DNA of 46,700 nucleotides from Vicinamibacteria bacterium. Its GTDB lineage: Bacteria; Acidobacteriota; Vicinamibacteria; Fen-336. This document shows positions 17,409-25,503 of the stretch, piece after piece. Under the pieces are notes generated by a model. It worked only from the letters and a program-made list of their open reading frames with translations. It was not told where the DNA came from and did no database searches. The translations under genes were made by a program, and so were the position numbers. Numbering within the stretch: the first letter of the stretch is position 1; every line of letters begins with the position of its first letter. The stretch spans positions 1 through 46,700 of the forward strand of contig JAMPXO010000029.1 of NCBI GenBank assembly GCA_023701125.1. Reading direction: 5' to 3'.

Positions 17409-19034
17409 TCAGTCGAGCCAGGATCTGAAGGTCGCGCGGCGGGCGCGCAGGATCGCTTCGGCCGCGCGCAGGCCGTGGTCCTGGGCTTCTTCGAACAGGG
17501 CCATGCCCGACAGATCCGTGTGGGCGAAGTGGACGCGGCCCAGCGGGCGGGCCGAGTCCGCGAGCGCCTGGCCCCACAGGAAGCCCGGGTGCGGGCGCAC
17601 CATCGCGTGGCCCCAGAGGTAGACGTCGACGCGCTCGAGCAGCGCCTCGAGGCCCGGGTGGGCGCGGCGCAGATCCTCGACGATCCTCGCGACCCAGGTC
17701 TCCCAGTTCGTCGCCAGCATTTCCTCCCGCGCGCGGCGCGGGTCGTCGTCGCACAGCGGGAGGTAATAGGTGAACACCGTCGCGCCGTGGTCGCGGCCCG
17801 CCTGATGGGTGGCGACGACGTAGCCGAGCGACGGGCTGCCGTAGAGCACGTTGTCCCAGGCCAGGGGATAGCCGTGGCCGCGCGGGCGATCGGAGAGCGT
17901 CAGGTTGGCGACCATCCACGGCGCGTACACCGTCTCCTTCAGGAACGCCGGCGGCTGCGCCCGCCACGGCGACAGCACCCGCGCCGCGAGGAAGCGCGGC
18001 AGCGCGCAGACCACGTGCTCGGCGCGGGTCAGCACCGTCTCGCCGCGGGCCGCGTCGAGCCAGGTGACGTCGACCACGCCGTCGCGCGGCGTCACGTCGA
18101 GCACCAGCGCGCGGGTGCGCAGGCGCGGACCGGCCAGCGCCGCCAGGTGGGACACCAGGCGGCCGTTGCCCTCGGGCCAGGTCAGCACGTCGGCCGACTC
18201 CGACTCGGCCGTCGCCAGGCGCGCCGCGTAGTAGTGGATGCCGGCCCAGGCGGAGGTCTGCTCGAGCGTGGTGCCGAAGTCGTCGCGAGTGCCGTACTCG
18301 GCGAACCAGCGCAGTCGCTCGCCCGTCAGCCCCTCGCGCTCCAGCCAGGCGGCGAACGACAGCCGATCCAGCTCCGCCCACTCGCGGTCGGGCGAAGAAC
18401 GGCGGCGCGGCAGGTCGAACGCGCGGCGCCCGCGCGCGTCGCGGCGGCCCGCGAACTCCCGCATCCGCGCCTCGAAGCGGCCGAGCGCCGCCGCATCCTC
18501 GCGGGCGATGCCGGCCCGCGGCAGCAGCCCCTCGTACCACTCACCGCGGAAGAACACGCGCTCCTCGGGCTCGCGCACGAGGACGTCCTCCGCGTACAGC
18601 GGCGCGCTCGCGGCGTCGCGGCCCGTCACCGCGCCCACTTCTTCGAGCAGCGCGATCAGCGGCCGGTTGTGCGGCGGCGGGACCGGCACGTAGTGCGCCG
18701 CCCACGGATAAGGGCTGACCGGGCCCGTGCCCGAGCGCGCCGTGCCGCCCGCGCCGTCCTCCAGCTCCAGCACCGTGAAGTCGCTCGTTCCCGCGCGCTC
18801 GAAGGCCCAGGCTGCGGAGAGTCCCGCGATGCCGGCGCCGAGGATGGCGACCGGGATCTCCTCGCGCCGCGCCGGGGCCGGCATCGGCGCGGCGTCGCGC
18901 AGGCGATGGCCGAGGGCGTGGGCGCCGCCCACGATGCTGCCGGCGACGCGGCGGCCCGAGGGCACGCGCCCGCCGCACGAGGCCGCCGTGAAGCCGGCGG
19001 CCAGCGCCTTCAGCAGGCCGCGGCGGGAGGGAAT
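17409..19034 (-). CDS. Tat-type FAD-dependent amine oxidoreductase, probable ATT start
   Basis: 541 aa if started at ATT 19034. The frame contains a twin-arginine signal and lipobox, (M)PSRRGLLKALAAGFTAASCGG, that only an upstream start can include. Between the previous gene's TAG (19044-19046, same frame) and this signal there is no ATG, GTG or TTG, so ATT is the best start. The next usual start is GTG 18965, which would remove the signal. A Rossmann motif for FAD follows (VAILGAGIAGLSAAWAFERAG), with GGTARSG, YVPVPPPHNRPL and a C-terminal FAHTDLSGMALFEEAQDHGLRAAEAIL that closes the FAD site. This is the amine-oxidase/phytoene-desaturase superfamily. Because it lies downstream of SpeD/SpeE genes it may oxidise a polyamine or a polyamine-modified product; this is inference. 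Confidence 0.78.
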   Translation of the reverse strand: MPSRRGLLKALAAGFTAASCGGRVPSGRRVAGSIVGGAHALGHRLRDAAPMPAPARREEIPVAILGAGIAGLSAAWAFERAGTSDFTVLELEDGAGGTARSGTGPVSPYPWAAHYVPVPPPHNRPLIALLEEVGAVTGRDAASAPLYAEDVLVREPEERVFFRGEWYEGLLPRAGIAREDAAALGRFEARMREFAGRRDARGRRAFDLPRRRSSPDREWAELDRLSFAAWLEREGLTGERLRWFAEYGTRDDFGTTLEQTSAWAGIHYYAARLATAESESADVLTWPEGNGRLVSHLAALAGPRLRTRALVLDVTPRDGVVDVTWLDAARGETVLTRAEHVVCALPRFLAARVLSPWRAQPPAFLKETVYAPWMVANLTLSDRPRGHGYPLAWDNVLYGSPSLGYVVATHQAGRDHGATVFTYYLPLCDDDPRRAREEMLATNWETWVARIVEDLRRAHPGLEALLERVDVYLWGHAMVRPHPGFLWGQALADSARPLGRVHFAHTDLSGMALFEEAQDHGLRAAEAILRARRATFRSWLD

Positions 19035-19043
19035 GGCGCGCCC

Positions 19044-20012
19044 CTACTGCGAGGGGGCCGCGGCGGGCGCGATCGGCAGCATCCGCAGGTGGCCTGCGGC
19101 GCCGCCCGCGTAGATCGTCCCGTCCGCCCCGACCACGAGCGAGCGCACCGAGTCGGGCTGCGGCTCGAACGCCGTCACCGCCTTGCGCTCCTCGAGCGAC
19201 CACACGCGCACGATGCGGTCGTCGCCACCGGTCACCACCAGCCGGCCGTCGGCCGTGATCGCCAGCGCGTTCACGACGTCCGTGTGGCCGCGCAGCGACG
19301 CCAGCGGCTTGCCCATCGGCAGCGACCACAACTTGACGGTGCGGTCGGCGGACACGGAGACGAGGATCGTCGCGTCGGGCGTCATCGCCAGGGCGTGGAC
19401 GTCGCCCGCGTGGCCCTTGAGCGTGGCCAGCGGTTCTCCGCCGGGCAGCCGCCACAGCCGCACCGTGCGGTCGTCGGAGCCGCTGGCGAGCAGCGTGCCG
19501 TCCGTGGAGATGGCCAGCGTGTTGACGTCGGCCTCGTGGCCCTCGAGGGCGCGCACGAGCTTGCCGTCGAGCGACCACAGGCGGATCGCGTGATCGGCCG
19601 TCGAGCCGCAGGAGGCGAGCAGCTTGCCGTCGGGAGTGGGAGCCAGCGCCTGGACCGGCCCGGGGTGGGCCTGGAACGAGTTGAGCGGGGCGCCGGCCGG
19701 CAGCGCGAAGCGGCGCACGACACCGTCGGCGCCGCCGCTGACCAGCGACCCGCCCCAGAACGCTGCGGCCGTGGCGCGGTCGGGGTGACGCAGGGCGGTC
19801 ACCGGCTGCAGGCTCGGCAGCAGCCACAGCTTGACGGCCGTGTCGAGCGAAGCCGACGCCATCAGCCGCCCGTCGGGCGCGATCGTCAGCGCGTGGATCG
19901 TGCCCGCGTGGGCGCGCACGACGGGCGGCGGCGCCTGCGCACCGTTGCTGGCGGCGAACAGGCAGGACACGGCAGCAGCGTGCCAGGCGCGGCGCAACGG
20001 CCGGTGCTTCAT
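19044..20012 (-). CDS. Secreted WD40-repeat beta-propeller
   Basis: 322 aa from ATG 20012 behind GGGGAGGACG. It has a signal peptide (AWHAAAVSCLFAASNGAQA). Seven WD40-like blades follow, with regular HxxxVxxLAxxxDGxxLASxSxDxTVxLW patterns: HAGTIHALTIAPDGRLMAS, GHEADVNTLAISTDGTLLAS, GHAGDVHALAMTPDATILVS and GHTDVVNALAITADGRLVV. Seven blades suit a complete ring, so the protein is probably a scaffold or ligand-binding propeller outside the cytoplasm. It ends at TAG 19044, in the same frame as and 9 bases before the start of the amine oxidoreductase. It follows the speE gene after an 82-base gap, where I see no terminator. Confidence 0.85.
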   Translation of the reverse strand: MKHRPLRRAWHAAAVSCLFAASNGAQAPPPVVRAHAGTIHALTIAPDGRLMASASLDTAVKLWLLPSLQPVTALRHPDRATAAAFWGGSLVSGGADGVVRRFALPAGAPLNSFQAHPGPVQALAPTPDGKLLASCGSTADHAIRLWSLDGKLVRALEGHEADVNTLAISTDGTLLASGSDDRTVRLWRLPGGEPLATLKGHAGDVHALAMTPDATILVSVSADRTVKLWSLPMGKPLASLRGHTDVVNALAITADGRLVVTGGDDRIVRVWSLEERKAVTAFEPQPDSVRSLVVGADGTIYAGGAAGHLRMLPIAPAAAPSQ

Positions 20013-20094
20013 GCGGTCGTCCTCCCCACGAGATTGCCTCGCCGATTGTGGCCACGAACGGCGCGCGGACTCAACGCCGAAGTGCGCGCGGCCT

Positions 20095-21606
20095 TCAGTT
20101 CCAGCGCCGCCATTCGTCCTCGTAGTAGCGGACCAGGACCTGGTTGTTCAGCTTGTTGACCTCGGCCGGCAGCGGCCCCATGTCGGGGCCGAGCACGAAC
20201 AGCGCGCGCAGCGACGGACCGTCCAGCGAGCGCAGCGCCGGCAGCGCGGGCTCGGCCGGCGGCTCGAAGGGCGAGACGCCGCCCAGCGCGAAGCCCCACT
20301 CGCCGAACGAGGGCACCAGCGCGTGATAGGGCCGGACGAAGAACCCCGCCGCTTCCATCGTGCGGTTGATGCACCAGAAGCTGCGCCGCGCCAGCAGCGG
20401 CGACGTGCTCTGCACCGACGCCAGGCCGGTGGCCGGGTCCAGCCGGCGCCGCAGCAGCGAGTAGAAGTGACTCGTGTACAGCTTGCCGAGCGAGTGGTTG
20501 TGGGGGTCGGGGAAGTCGACGAAGGCGAGGTCGAAGAGCGAACGCTCGCGCGGAAGCTGCAGCCAGATCAGCGCGTCTTCGTTGACCACGCGCAGCCGTG
20601 GGTCGGACATCGCGCCGGCGTTCAGCTCGCGCAGCATCACGTTGTCCTTCGCCAGCCGCGTCATCTCCGGGTCGAGGTCGACCATCACGACCTCGCGCAC
20701 CGAGGCGTGCTTCAGCACCTCGCGCGCCGCCAGGCCGTCGCCGCCGCCGAGGATCAGCACCCGCGCCGCGTCAGGGCGGACCGCGAACGCCGGGTGGACC
20801 AGCGCCTCGTGGTAGCGGTACTCGTCGGCCGAGCTGAACTGGAGCTGGCCGTTGAGGAAGAGCTGGAAGTGGTGGCCGGTGCGCGTCATCACGATCCGCT
20901 GGTAGCGGGTCGACTTGGTGAACACCACCGGGTCGGCGTACAGCCCTTCTTCGGCCATTTCGGTCAGCCGGTCGGAGTAGGCGAACGCGGTGGCCAGCAC
21001 CGCGCAGGCGACGGCGCCCTGCGCGCGCAGCAGCCCGGGCGCGCCGAGCAGCGGCCGGAACAGCCAGGTGGACCACAGGCCGACGCCGGCGTTGATCAGG
21101 CCGAGCAGCACGCTGGTGCGGACGAGGCCCAGCTCGGGCACCAGCACCAGCGGGAAGAGCAGCGAGGCGAACAGCGCGCCGAGGTAGTCGAAGGCCAGCA
21201 CCCGCGCGACCAGGTCCTTGAACTCGACGACGTCCTTCAGCAGCCGCAGCACGAGCGGGATCTCGAGCCCGACCAGGGTGCCGATCACGAGCACCAGGCT
21301 GTAGAGCACGAGGCGGAACAGGTCGGGCGCCGCGCCGAAGGCGAGGAACAGCGCCGGCGCCGACAGGCCGCCGATCACGGCCACCGCGAACTCGATCTGG
21401 ACGAAGCGGGAAGCGATCCCGCGCTGCAGATACCCCGACAGCCACGAGCCGATGCCCATCGCGGAGAGGTAGGCGCCGATCACCGTCGAGAACTGGGTGA
21501 CCGAGTCACCCAGCACGTAGCTCGCGAGGGTGCCGGCCACGAGTTCGTAGACGAGCCCGCAGGTGGCGATCGCGAGGACGGTCAGGTAGACGGCGGGGGA
21601 GCGCAA
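20095..21606 (-). CDS. speE: Membrane-anchored spermidine synthase (polyamine aminopropyltransferase)
   Basis: 503 aa from TTG 21606; no ATG exists between the preceding stop and the first helix. Residues 1-215 form about six or seven membrane helices (YLTVLAIATCGLVYELVAGTLASYVLG, then FVQIEFAVAVIGGLSAPALF and so on). Residues about 230-490 form the soluble SpeE domain: YQRIVMTRTGHHFQLFLNGQLQFS, then GGGDGLAAREVLKH for S-adenosyl binding, VMVDLDPEM with the ribose-binding acid, and LAFVDFPDPHN with the catalytic Asp. It transfers aminopropyl groups from decarboxylated AdoMet to a polyamine. SpeD, which makes that donor, is encoded five genes upstream in the same run. Confidence 0.88.
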   Translation of the reverse strand: MRSPAVYLTVLAIATCGLVYELVAGTLASYVLGDSVTQFSTVIGAYLSAMGIGSWLSGYLQRGIASRFVQIEFAVAVIGGLSAPALFLAFGAAPDLFRLVLYSLVLVIGTLVGLEIPLVLRLLKDVVEFKDLVARVLAFDYLGALFASLLFPLVLVPELGLVRTSVLLGLINAGVGLWSTWLFRPLLGAPGLLRAQGAVACAVLATAFAYSDRLTEMAEEGLYADPVVFTKSTRYQRIVMTRTGHHFQLFLNGQLQFSSADEYRYHEALVHPAFAVRPDAARVLILGGGDGLAAREVLKHASVREVVMVDLDPEMTRLAKDNVMLRELNAGAMSDPRLRVVNEDALIWLQLPRERSLFDLAFVDFPDPHNHSLGKLYTSHFYSLLRRRLDPATGLASVQSTSPLLARRSFWCINRTMEAAGFFVRPYHALVPSFGEWGFALGGVSPFEPPAEPALPALRSLDGPSLRALFVLGPDMGPLPAEVNKLNNQVLVRYYEDEWRRWN

Positions 21607-21648
21607 GGGGAGGGCCGGGCCCGGGGCCGGGCGCGAGATGAGGTCGCG

Positions 21649-21873
21649 CTAGCCGCGGATCGCGGAGGAGATGATGAACGACAGGCCGAGGATGAACGCG
21701 GCCAGGATCACCGCGAAGGCCGTGTTGTGGTCCTCCTCGATCTCCTTCTTCGCCGAGAACGGCAGGATCCTGACGATCGCCCAGAAGGACGTGCCCAGGA
21801 TCACGCACCCGAGCAACGAGTAGACGATCGAGTCCACGATCGGCCGGGCGTGGCTGGCGATCCACTCTTCCAT
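21649..21873 (-). CDS. DUF350-like small membrane protein
   Basis: 74 aa. I chose ATG 21873 (GGAGG six bases upstream; GTG 21876 is an alternative). Its start overlaps the previous gene's stop as TGATG. Two hydrophobic helices are visible (IVDSIVYSLLGCVILGTSFWAIV and AFAVILAAFILGLSFIISSAI), separated by a charged loop SAKKEIEEDHNT. Known DUF350 proteins usually have about 130 residues and two such hairpins; this is half-length, a single hairpin, so it likely works as a dimer or oligomer. DUF350 genes are known to cluster with DUF4178 and spermidine synthase genes in bacterial membrane-stress systems, which is exactly the context here. Confidence 0.78.
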   Translation of the reverse strand: MEEWIASHARPIVDSIVYSLLGCVILGTSFWAIVRILPFSAKKEIEEDHNTAFAVILAAFILGLSFIISSAIRG

Positions 21874-22040
21874 CACTTGCCTCCTCTCCAGTAGGTGAAC
21901 GAGCGATAACCGCCCGGCGCCTGGCGGATGTTCTGCGGGATGCGGTCCTTCTCGGCGGCGAACAGCTCCCAGCCCCGCCAGCCGGCGGTGCCGTAACCCC
22001 CGAGCACCAGCAGCGCGAACAGCGCGTAGCGTTTCTTCAT
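21873..22040 (-). CDS. 55-aa membrane protein
   Basis: Starts at ATG 22040, overlapping the DUF4178 gene's stop (ATGA), and ends in TGATG with the DUF350 gene. One N-terminal helix (ALFALLVLGGYGTAGWRGWELF) is followed by a basic, aromatic tail (PGGYRSFTYWRGGK). I recognise the GGYRSFTYW ending as typical of tiny proteins found beside DUF350/DUF4178 genes, but it has no assigned function. Although short, it is well supported by the overlaps at both ends. Confidence 0.7.
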   Translation of the reverse strand: MKKRYALFALLVLGGYGTAGWRGWELFAAEKDRIPQNIRQAPGGYRSFTYWRGGK

Positions 22041-23998
22041 TCGTCGTCCTCGTCGTCGTCGCCCGAGTCGGCGTGGTCGCTCTCCGACCAGCGCAGCGTC
22101 TCGTGGCCCGTGCGCGACATCAGCAGCAGCAGCGGCCGCAGCATCAGCGCCAGGAACGCGAGCAGCAAGTGGTAGAAGCGGGGCGAGCCGCGCACGATCT
22201 CCACCGTCGCCGCGGCGACGGGCGGGTTCGGCCCGTCCCACGACGGGGCCAGCCGCAGCGTGTAGCGGCCTGCCGGCACCGAGCCCAGGTGGGCCGCGCC
22301 GCTCTGCGAGCCCTCGTTCCACGCGCCGTCGCTGTCGGTGCCGTGGTAGTACGCGTTCTCGATCCCGAACGCCTGCACGTCGCCCGTCTCCTCGTCGATC
22401 AGGGCGGAGTCGAAGAAGACCCAGGCGTTGCTGACGGGCGCGTTGATCTCGACCTTGAGGTTGCCGCTGCCCTTGACGTCGAACGGGCCGATGAAGACGG
22501 CGCTGTCCGGGTCCTCGGCGACCAGGCTGCCGGCGGCCGGCCGCGCCCGCAGCGTGATCTTCTCGGTCAGCACCGTCGAGCTGCGGAAGGCGAAGAACAG
22601 CCACAGCACCAGCAACACGCCGGCCGCCAGCATGAACGTGGAGAACACGGTCGGCGCGTCCTGGGCGTGCTTCCAGGGCTGGACCGGCCCCACGCCCTGC
22701 GGCAGCGGCAACGCCAGCTCGGGCTGTCCGAACGCCGCGCGGACCGCGTCCGGCTCGATGTGCACGCCGAGGCTCCAGGTGACTTCCTTGCCGTCCTTCT
22801 CGCGCGACAACATGCGCGGCGGCGCGATCCAGTCGTCCGCGCGCACCTCGTCGCCCTGCGCCACCGCCCAGTAGAACTCGCCGAGCACGTGGTCGACCTT
22901 CGCGTCGCCGCCCTGGAAGTGCTTGAAGCCGTCGCCCTTCAGGTAGGCCATGCCGCCGGCCAGGATCGAGCTGCCCTCGGCCTGCACGTCGCCGCCCGAC
23001 AGCGGCGTCACGTACACCCAGTGGCCCTTGCTCTCGACCAGCCAGCGGAAGCCGCGGCCCTCGCCGTAGAGCAGCAGCTCCTGCCACGGGTAGCGGGTGC
23101 CGTCGACCGTGACGCTGCGGATCATGGCGCCGATCACGGTCCACTCGTGGCCCTCGAACGTGCCCTTGCTGCCGAGCGCGACGTGCGGCTGGAACGGCGG
23201 CTTCTGCAGCTTCTTGAGGATCTGCAGGTCGTTGTTGGGGTCGAGCAGCGAGCCGCACCACGGGCAGGCGATGCGCTGCGTCTCCGCGCCGCCGCGCAGC
23301 TCGAGCGGGCCGCCGCACTGCGGGCAGGCCAGCGCCTTGCCCGCGGCCTTCGCGCGGCGCTCCTCGCGGTCGGGCAGGCCGCGGAAGCCGAGTTCGTCGA
23401 ACTGCACCTCGCGCCCGACGTAGAGCGCCTCGGCTTCCTCGCCCTGGCCGTAGTCGAGGGTGGCGAAGGCGCCGCCGGGCCCGACCAGGTCGGCGAAGTG
23501 CAGCTCGGCACCGATCGGGGCCGAGAACGGCAGCTCGCCCGCGGCCGCGGCGAAACGCGCGGCGCGCACCTCGGAAACGCGGAACACCCCGGCGGGCCCG
23601 AGGTCGACGACCTGGTCGGGCGCGATCGCCGAGAACGAGGGCACCGGCGGCAGCGCGGCCGCGGCCATGTAGTGGTAGCGGCCCTGGGCCTCGGACAGCC
23701 ACGCCCACGACTCGCCCGGAAACGCCATCAGCCACTCGTCCCAGGTGCCGGCGCCGTGGTCGAGCTGGAGACGTCCGACCAGCTCGAAGGCGGGCGCGCC
23801 CTCGTAGCCGCCGCGCACGCCGAGGGCGAGCAGCGAGGGCGTGGGGATCAGGCCGGCGACCTTGCCGTAGTCGGCGAGGTCGGCGCCCGCGCGCGCCACG
23901 GCCGAGCCGCAGTGGTCGCAGACCTTGAGCAGCGAGGTGCCGAGCGCGAAGACCACCGGCGCGCCGCAGGACGGGCAGCGTCCCTCGTAGCCGCTCAT
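22037..23998 (-). CDS. DUF4178-like double zinc-ribbon membrane protein
   Basis: 653 aa from ATG 23998. Two zinc ribbons are visible: C8/C11 with C27/C30 (CPSC ... CDHC) and C225/C228 with C245/C248 (CPQC ... CPWC). Each precedes a DUF4178-type beta-rich domain: residues about 50-200 (FELVGRLQLDHGAGTWDEW) and about 270-425 (EGHEWTVIGAMIRSVTVDGTRYPWQELLLYG). A membrane helix at about 452-472 (FSTFMLAAGVLLVLWLFFAF), a probable exported beta domain and a second helix near 615-635 follow. The C-terminus is acidic (DSGDDDEDDE). DUF4178 proteins with zinc ribbons are known partners of DUF350 and polyamine enzymes in membrane-stress gene clusters. It overlaps the 55-aa gene downstream by four bases and follows speD after four bases. 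Confidence 0.83.
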   Translation of the reverse strand: MSGYEGRCPSCGAPVVFALGTSLLKVCDHCGSAVARAGADLADYGKVAGLIPTPSLLALGVRGGYEGAPAFELVGRLQLDHGAGTWDEWLMAFPGESWAWLSEAQGRYHYMAAAALPPVPSFSAIAPDQVVDLGPAGVFRVSEVRAARFAAAAGELPFSAPIGAELHFADLVGPGGAFATLDYGQGEEAEALYVGREVQFDELGFRGLPDREERRAKAAGKALACPQCGGPLELRGGAETQRIACPWCGSLLDPNNDLQILKKLQKPPFQPHVALGSKGTFEGHEWTVIGAMIRSVTVDGTRYPWQELLLYGEGRGFRWLVESKGHWVYVTPLSGGDVQAEGSSILAGGMAYLKGDGFKHFQGGDAKVDHVLGEFYWAVAQGDEVRADDWIAPPRMLSREKDGKEVTWSLGVHIEPDAVRAAFGQPELALPLPQGVGPVQPWKHAQDAPTVFSTFMLAAGVLLVLWLFFAFRSSTVLTEKITLRARPAAGSLVAEDPDSAVFIGPFDVKGSGNLKVEINAPVSNAWVFFDSALIDEETGDVQAFGIENAYYHGTDSDGAWNEGSQSGAAHLGSVPAGRYTLRLAPSWDGPNPPVAAATVEIVRGSPRFYHLLLAFLALMLRPLLLLMSRTGHETLRWSESDHADSGDDDEDDE

Positions 23999-24002
23999 CG
24001 CC

Positions 24003-24353
24003 CTAGCGCTCCCCGCGCTCCACGAGCCGGACGCGCACCTGCTGGGCGCCCATCGCCGCCGTCAGCCGGTCGGCCCACGGCCACTCCTTCAGCTCGCGGC
24101 ACGAGTACAGGTTGAAGGCGGCGAACGAGCGCTCGGGGAAGGTGTGGCAGGCGAGGTGCGACTCGGTCAGCAGCACCAGGCCGGTGATGCCGGCTTCGCC
24201 GGGGAAGACGTGCCACAGCGGCTCGCCTGCGGTCTTCAGCCCCAGCTCGCGGATCACCCGCGCGAAGAAGTTCTGCAGCTCGGGCAGCGAGCGCAGCGAG
24301 GCCGGGTCGCAGCCGTGGGCGTCGACGATCCACTCCGTGCCGAGGCTGACCAT
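24003..24353 (-). CDS. speD: S-adenosylmethionine decarboxylase proenzyme
   Basis: 116 aa, the size of small bacterial (class 1B) SpeD proteins. The self-processing site is clear: LLTESHLACHTFPE, where the Ser of ESH becomes the pyruvoyl group and the following His helps catalysis. The downstream FNLYSCRE supplies the conserved Cys. The product, decarboxylated AdoMet, is the aminopropyl donor for SpeE. The start ATG 24353 overlaps the ubiX stop as TGATG, and the stop is four bases before the DUF4178 gene. Confidence 0.92.
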   Translation of the reverse strand: MVSLGTEWIVDAHGCDPASLRSLPELQNFFARVIRELGLKTAGEPLWHVFPGEAGITGLVLLTESHLACHTFPERSFAAFNLYSCRELKEWPWADRLTAAMGAQQVRVRLVERGER

Positions 24354-24937
24354 CAGATCCGGGTACCCGCCCGGCCGGACCACTCGGGCACGATCGACTG
24401 CTCGAGGCCGAGCCGGTCGAGGACGCGAGCGACGGTGTGGTCCACGAGCTCGAGCACGGTCTGGGGGCGGTTGTAGAAGGCGGGCATGGGCGGCAAGAGG
24501 ATAGCGCCCATCTCGGCGAGTGCGAGCAACTGCTTCAGGTGGCCGACGTGGAGCGGGGTCTCCCGGAACATCACGATCAGCGGCCGGCCCTCCTTCAGCG
24601 TGACGTCGCCCGCGCGGGCGATCAGGTTGTCGGAGTGGCAGGACGCCAGCGCCGACATCGTCTTCACGCTGCACGGGGCGACCACCATGCCGAGGGTCCG
24701 GAACGAGCCGGAGGCGACCGACGCGCCGATGTCGCGGTTGTCGTGGACGACGTCGGCGAGCGCCTCGACCTGTTGTGGCGTGTAGTCGGTCTCTTCGACC
24801 AGGGTGCGCTTCGCCGGCGTCGACAGCACGAGGTGGACCTCGAGATCGCCGCGCGCGCGCAGTTGCTCGAGCAGGCGCACGCCGTAGATCGCGCCGGTCG
24901 AGCCCGACATGCCGACGACGACCCGGCGCCGGCTCAT
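24353..24937 (-). CDS. ubiX: UbiX-family flavin prenyltransferase
   Basis: 194 aa. Hallmarks: GMSGSTGAIYGVRLLEQL near the N-terminus (FMN binding), STPAKRTLVEE, APCSVKTMSALASCHSDNLIARA, KEGRPLIVMFRETPLH, and PPMPAFYNRP near the end. UbiX prenylates FMN to give the cofactor of UbiD-type decarboxylases. No UbiD gene is in the window. ATG 24937 overlaps the previous gene's stop (ATGA). Its placement between a flavin split-barrel gene and speD, with overlaps at both ends, is notable because flavin chemistry and polyamine enzymes are otherwise unrelated. Confidence 0.92.
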   Translation of the reverse strand: MSRRRVVVGMSGSTGAIYGVRLLEQLRARGDLEVHLVLSTPAKRTLVEETDYTPQQVEALADVVHDNRDIGASVASGSFRTLGMVVAPCSVKTMSALASCHSDNLIARAGDVTLKEGRPLIVMFRETPLHVGHLKQLLALAEMGAILLPPMPAFYNRPQTVLELVDHTVARVLDRLGLEQSIVPEWSGRAGTRI

Positions 24938-25494
24938 TCCTGCCTCGCCAGCGCCCGCCGCGCGGCCGCGGCCCGCTCCGCGTAGGCCGCCTGGTTCTCG
25001 ACCGCGAAGCGCAGGCCGGCCTGGAGGAAGGCCCCCATTTCGCCGGAGTGCGGCTCGTCGGCCAGCACGTCGATCACCTCGGCCTCGAAGCAGGCGAAAC
25101 CGGAGCCCGGCGGGGGGGCGGGGGCAGAGGAGCGTCCGTTCGCGACGGAGCCCCCGAGGGCCCGAGCGTCCGGCTCCGCCGGGCGCGAGCCGCCCGAAAA
25201 CGCGTCGCGCACCCGCAGCTTCACGTAATGCACGCCCTCGGGCTCCACCAGCGCCAGCGAGGCGACGCCCGGTTCGCGCAGGTTGGCAGCCGTGCGGCTG
25301 TTGGGCTGCACGGCCAGCCGCAGCGCCCGCGGGTGCAGCGCCAGCACCTCGGCGTCGGCGAGCAGCGCCGGGTGGGGCAGGCCCGCGGCGTCGACCGTCA
25401 CGATCACCACCACGCGGCCGGGCGGCGGTGTGGTGTCGGGCGAGAAGCGCGTGAGCAGCACCTCCGGGAGGACGGAGCCGAGCGAGCGGGCCAT
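24934..25494 (-). CDS. PNPOx-like flavin split-barrel protein with in-frame repeat insertion
   Basis: 186 aa from ATG 25494, nine bases after the ECF sigma gene. The beta-rich core (GRVVVIVTVDAAGLPHPALL, LRLAVQPNSRTAANLREPG, ASLALVEPEGVHYVKLRV, ACFEAEVIDVLAD) fits the pyridoxamine-phosphate-oxidase type split-barrel that binds FMN or a related flavin. Between VRDAF and FACFEAEV sits an insertion of about 35 residues (ALGGSVANGRSSAPAPPPG) that matches a dispersed repeat element (25112-25190). Joining the flanks gives the strand pattern expected of the family. The reaction is unknown. Downstream it overlaps ubiX by four bases. Confidence 0.72.
   Translation of the reverse strand: MARSLGSVLPEVLLTRFSPDTTPPPGRVVVIVTVDAAGLPHPALLADAEVLALHPRALRLAVQPNSRTAANLREPGVASLALVEPEGVHYVKLRVRDAFSGGSRPAEPDARALGGSVANGRSSAPAPPPGSGFACFEAEVIDVLADEPHSGEMGAFLQAGLRFAVENQAAYAERAAAARRALARQE
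25112..25190 (-). repeat. In-frame palindromic repeat element, copy C
   Basis: Shares GAGGAGCGTCCGTT, GCGACG and AGCCCCC with copies A, B1 and B2, then a hairpin CGTCCGGC (25167-25174), loop TCC, GCCGGGCG (25178-25185). It is more diverged. It is read in a different frame (GGSVANGRSSAPAPP) from copies A and B. Confidence 0.68.
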
Positions 25495-25503
25495 CGCGCG
25501 AGT

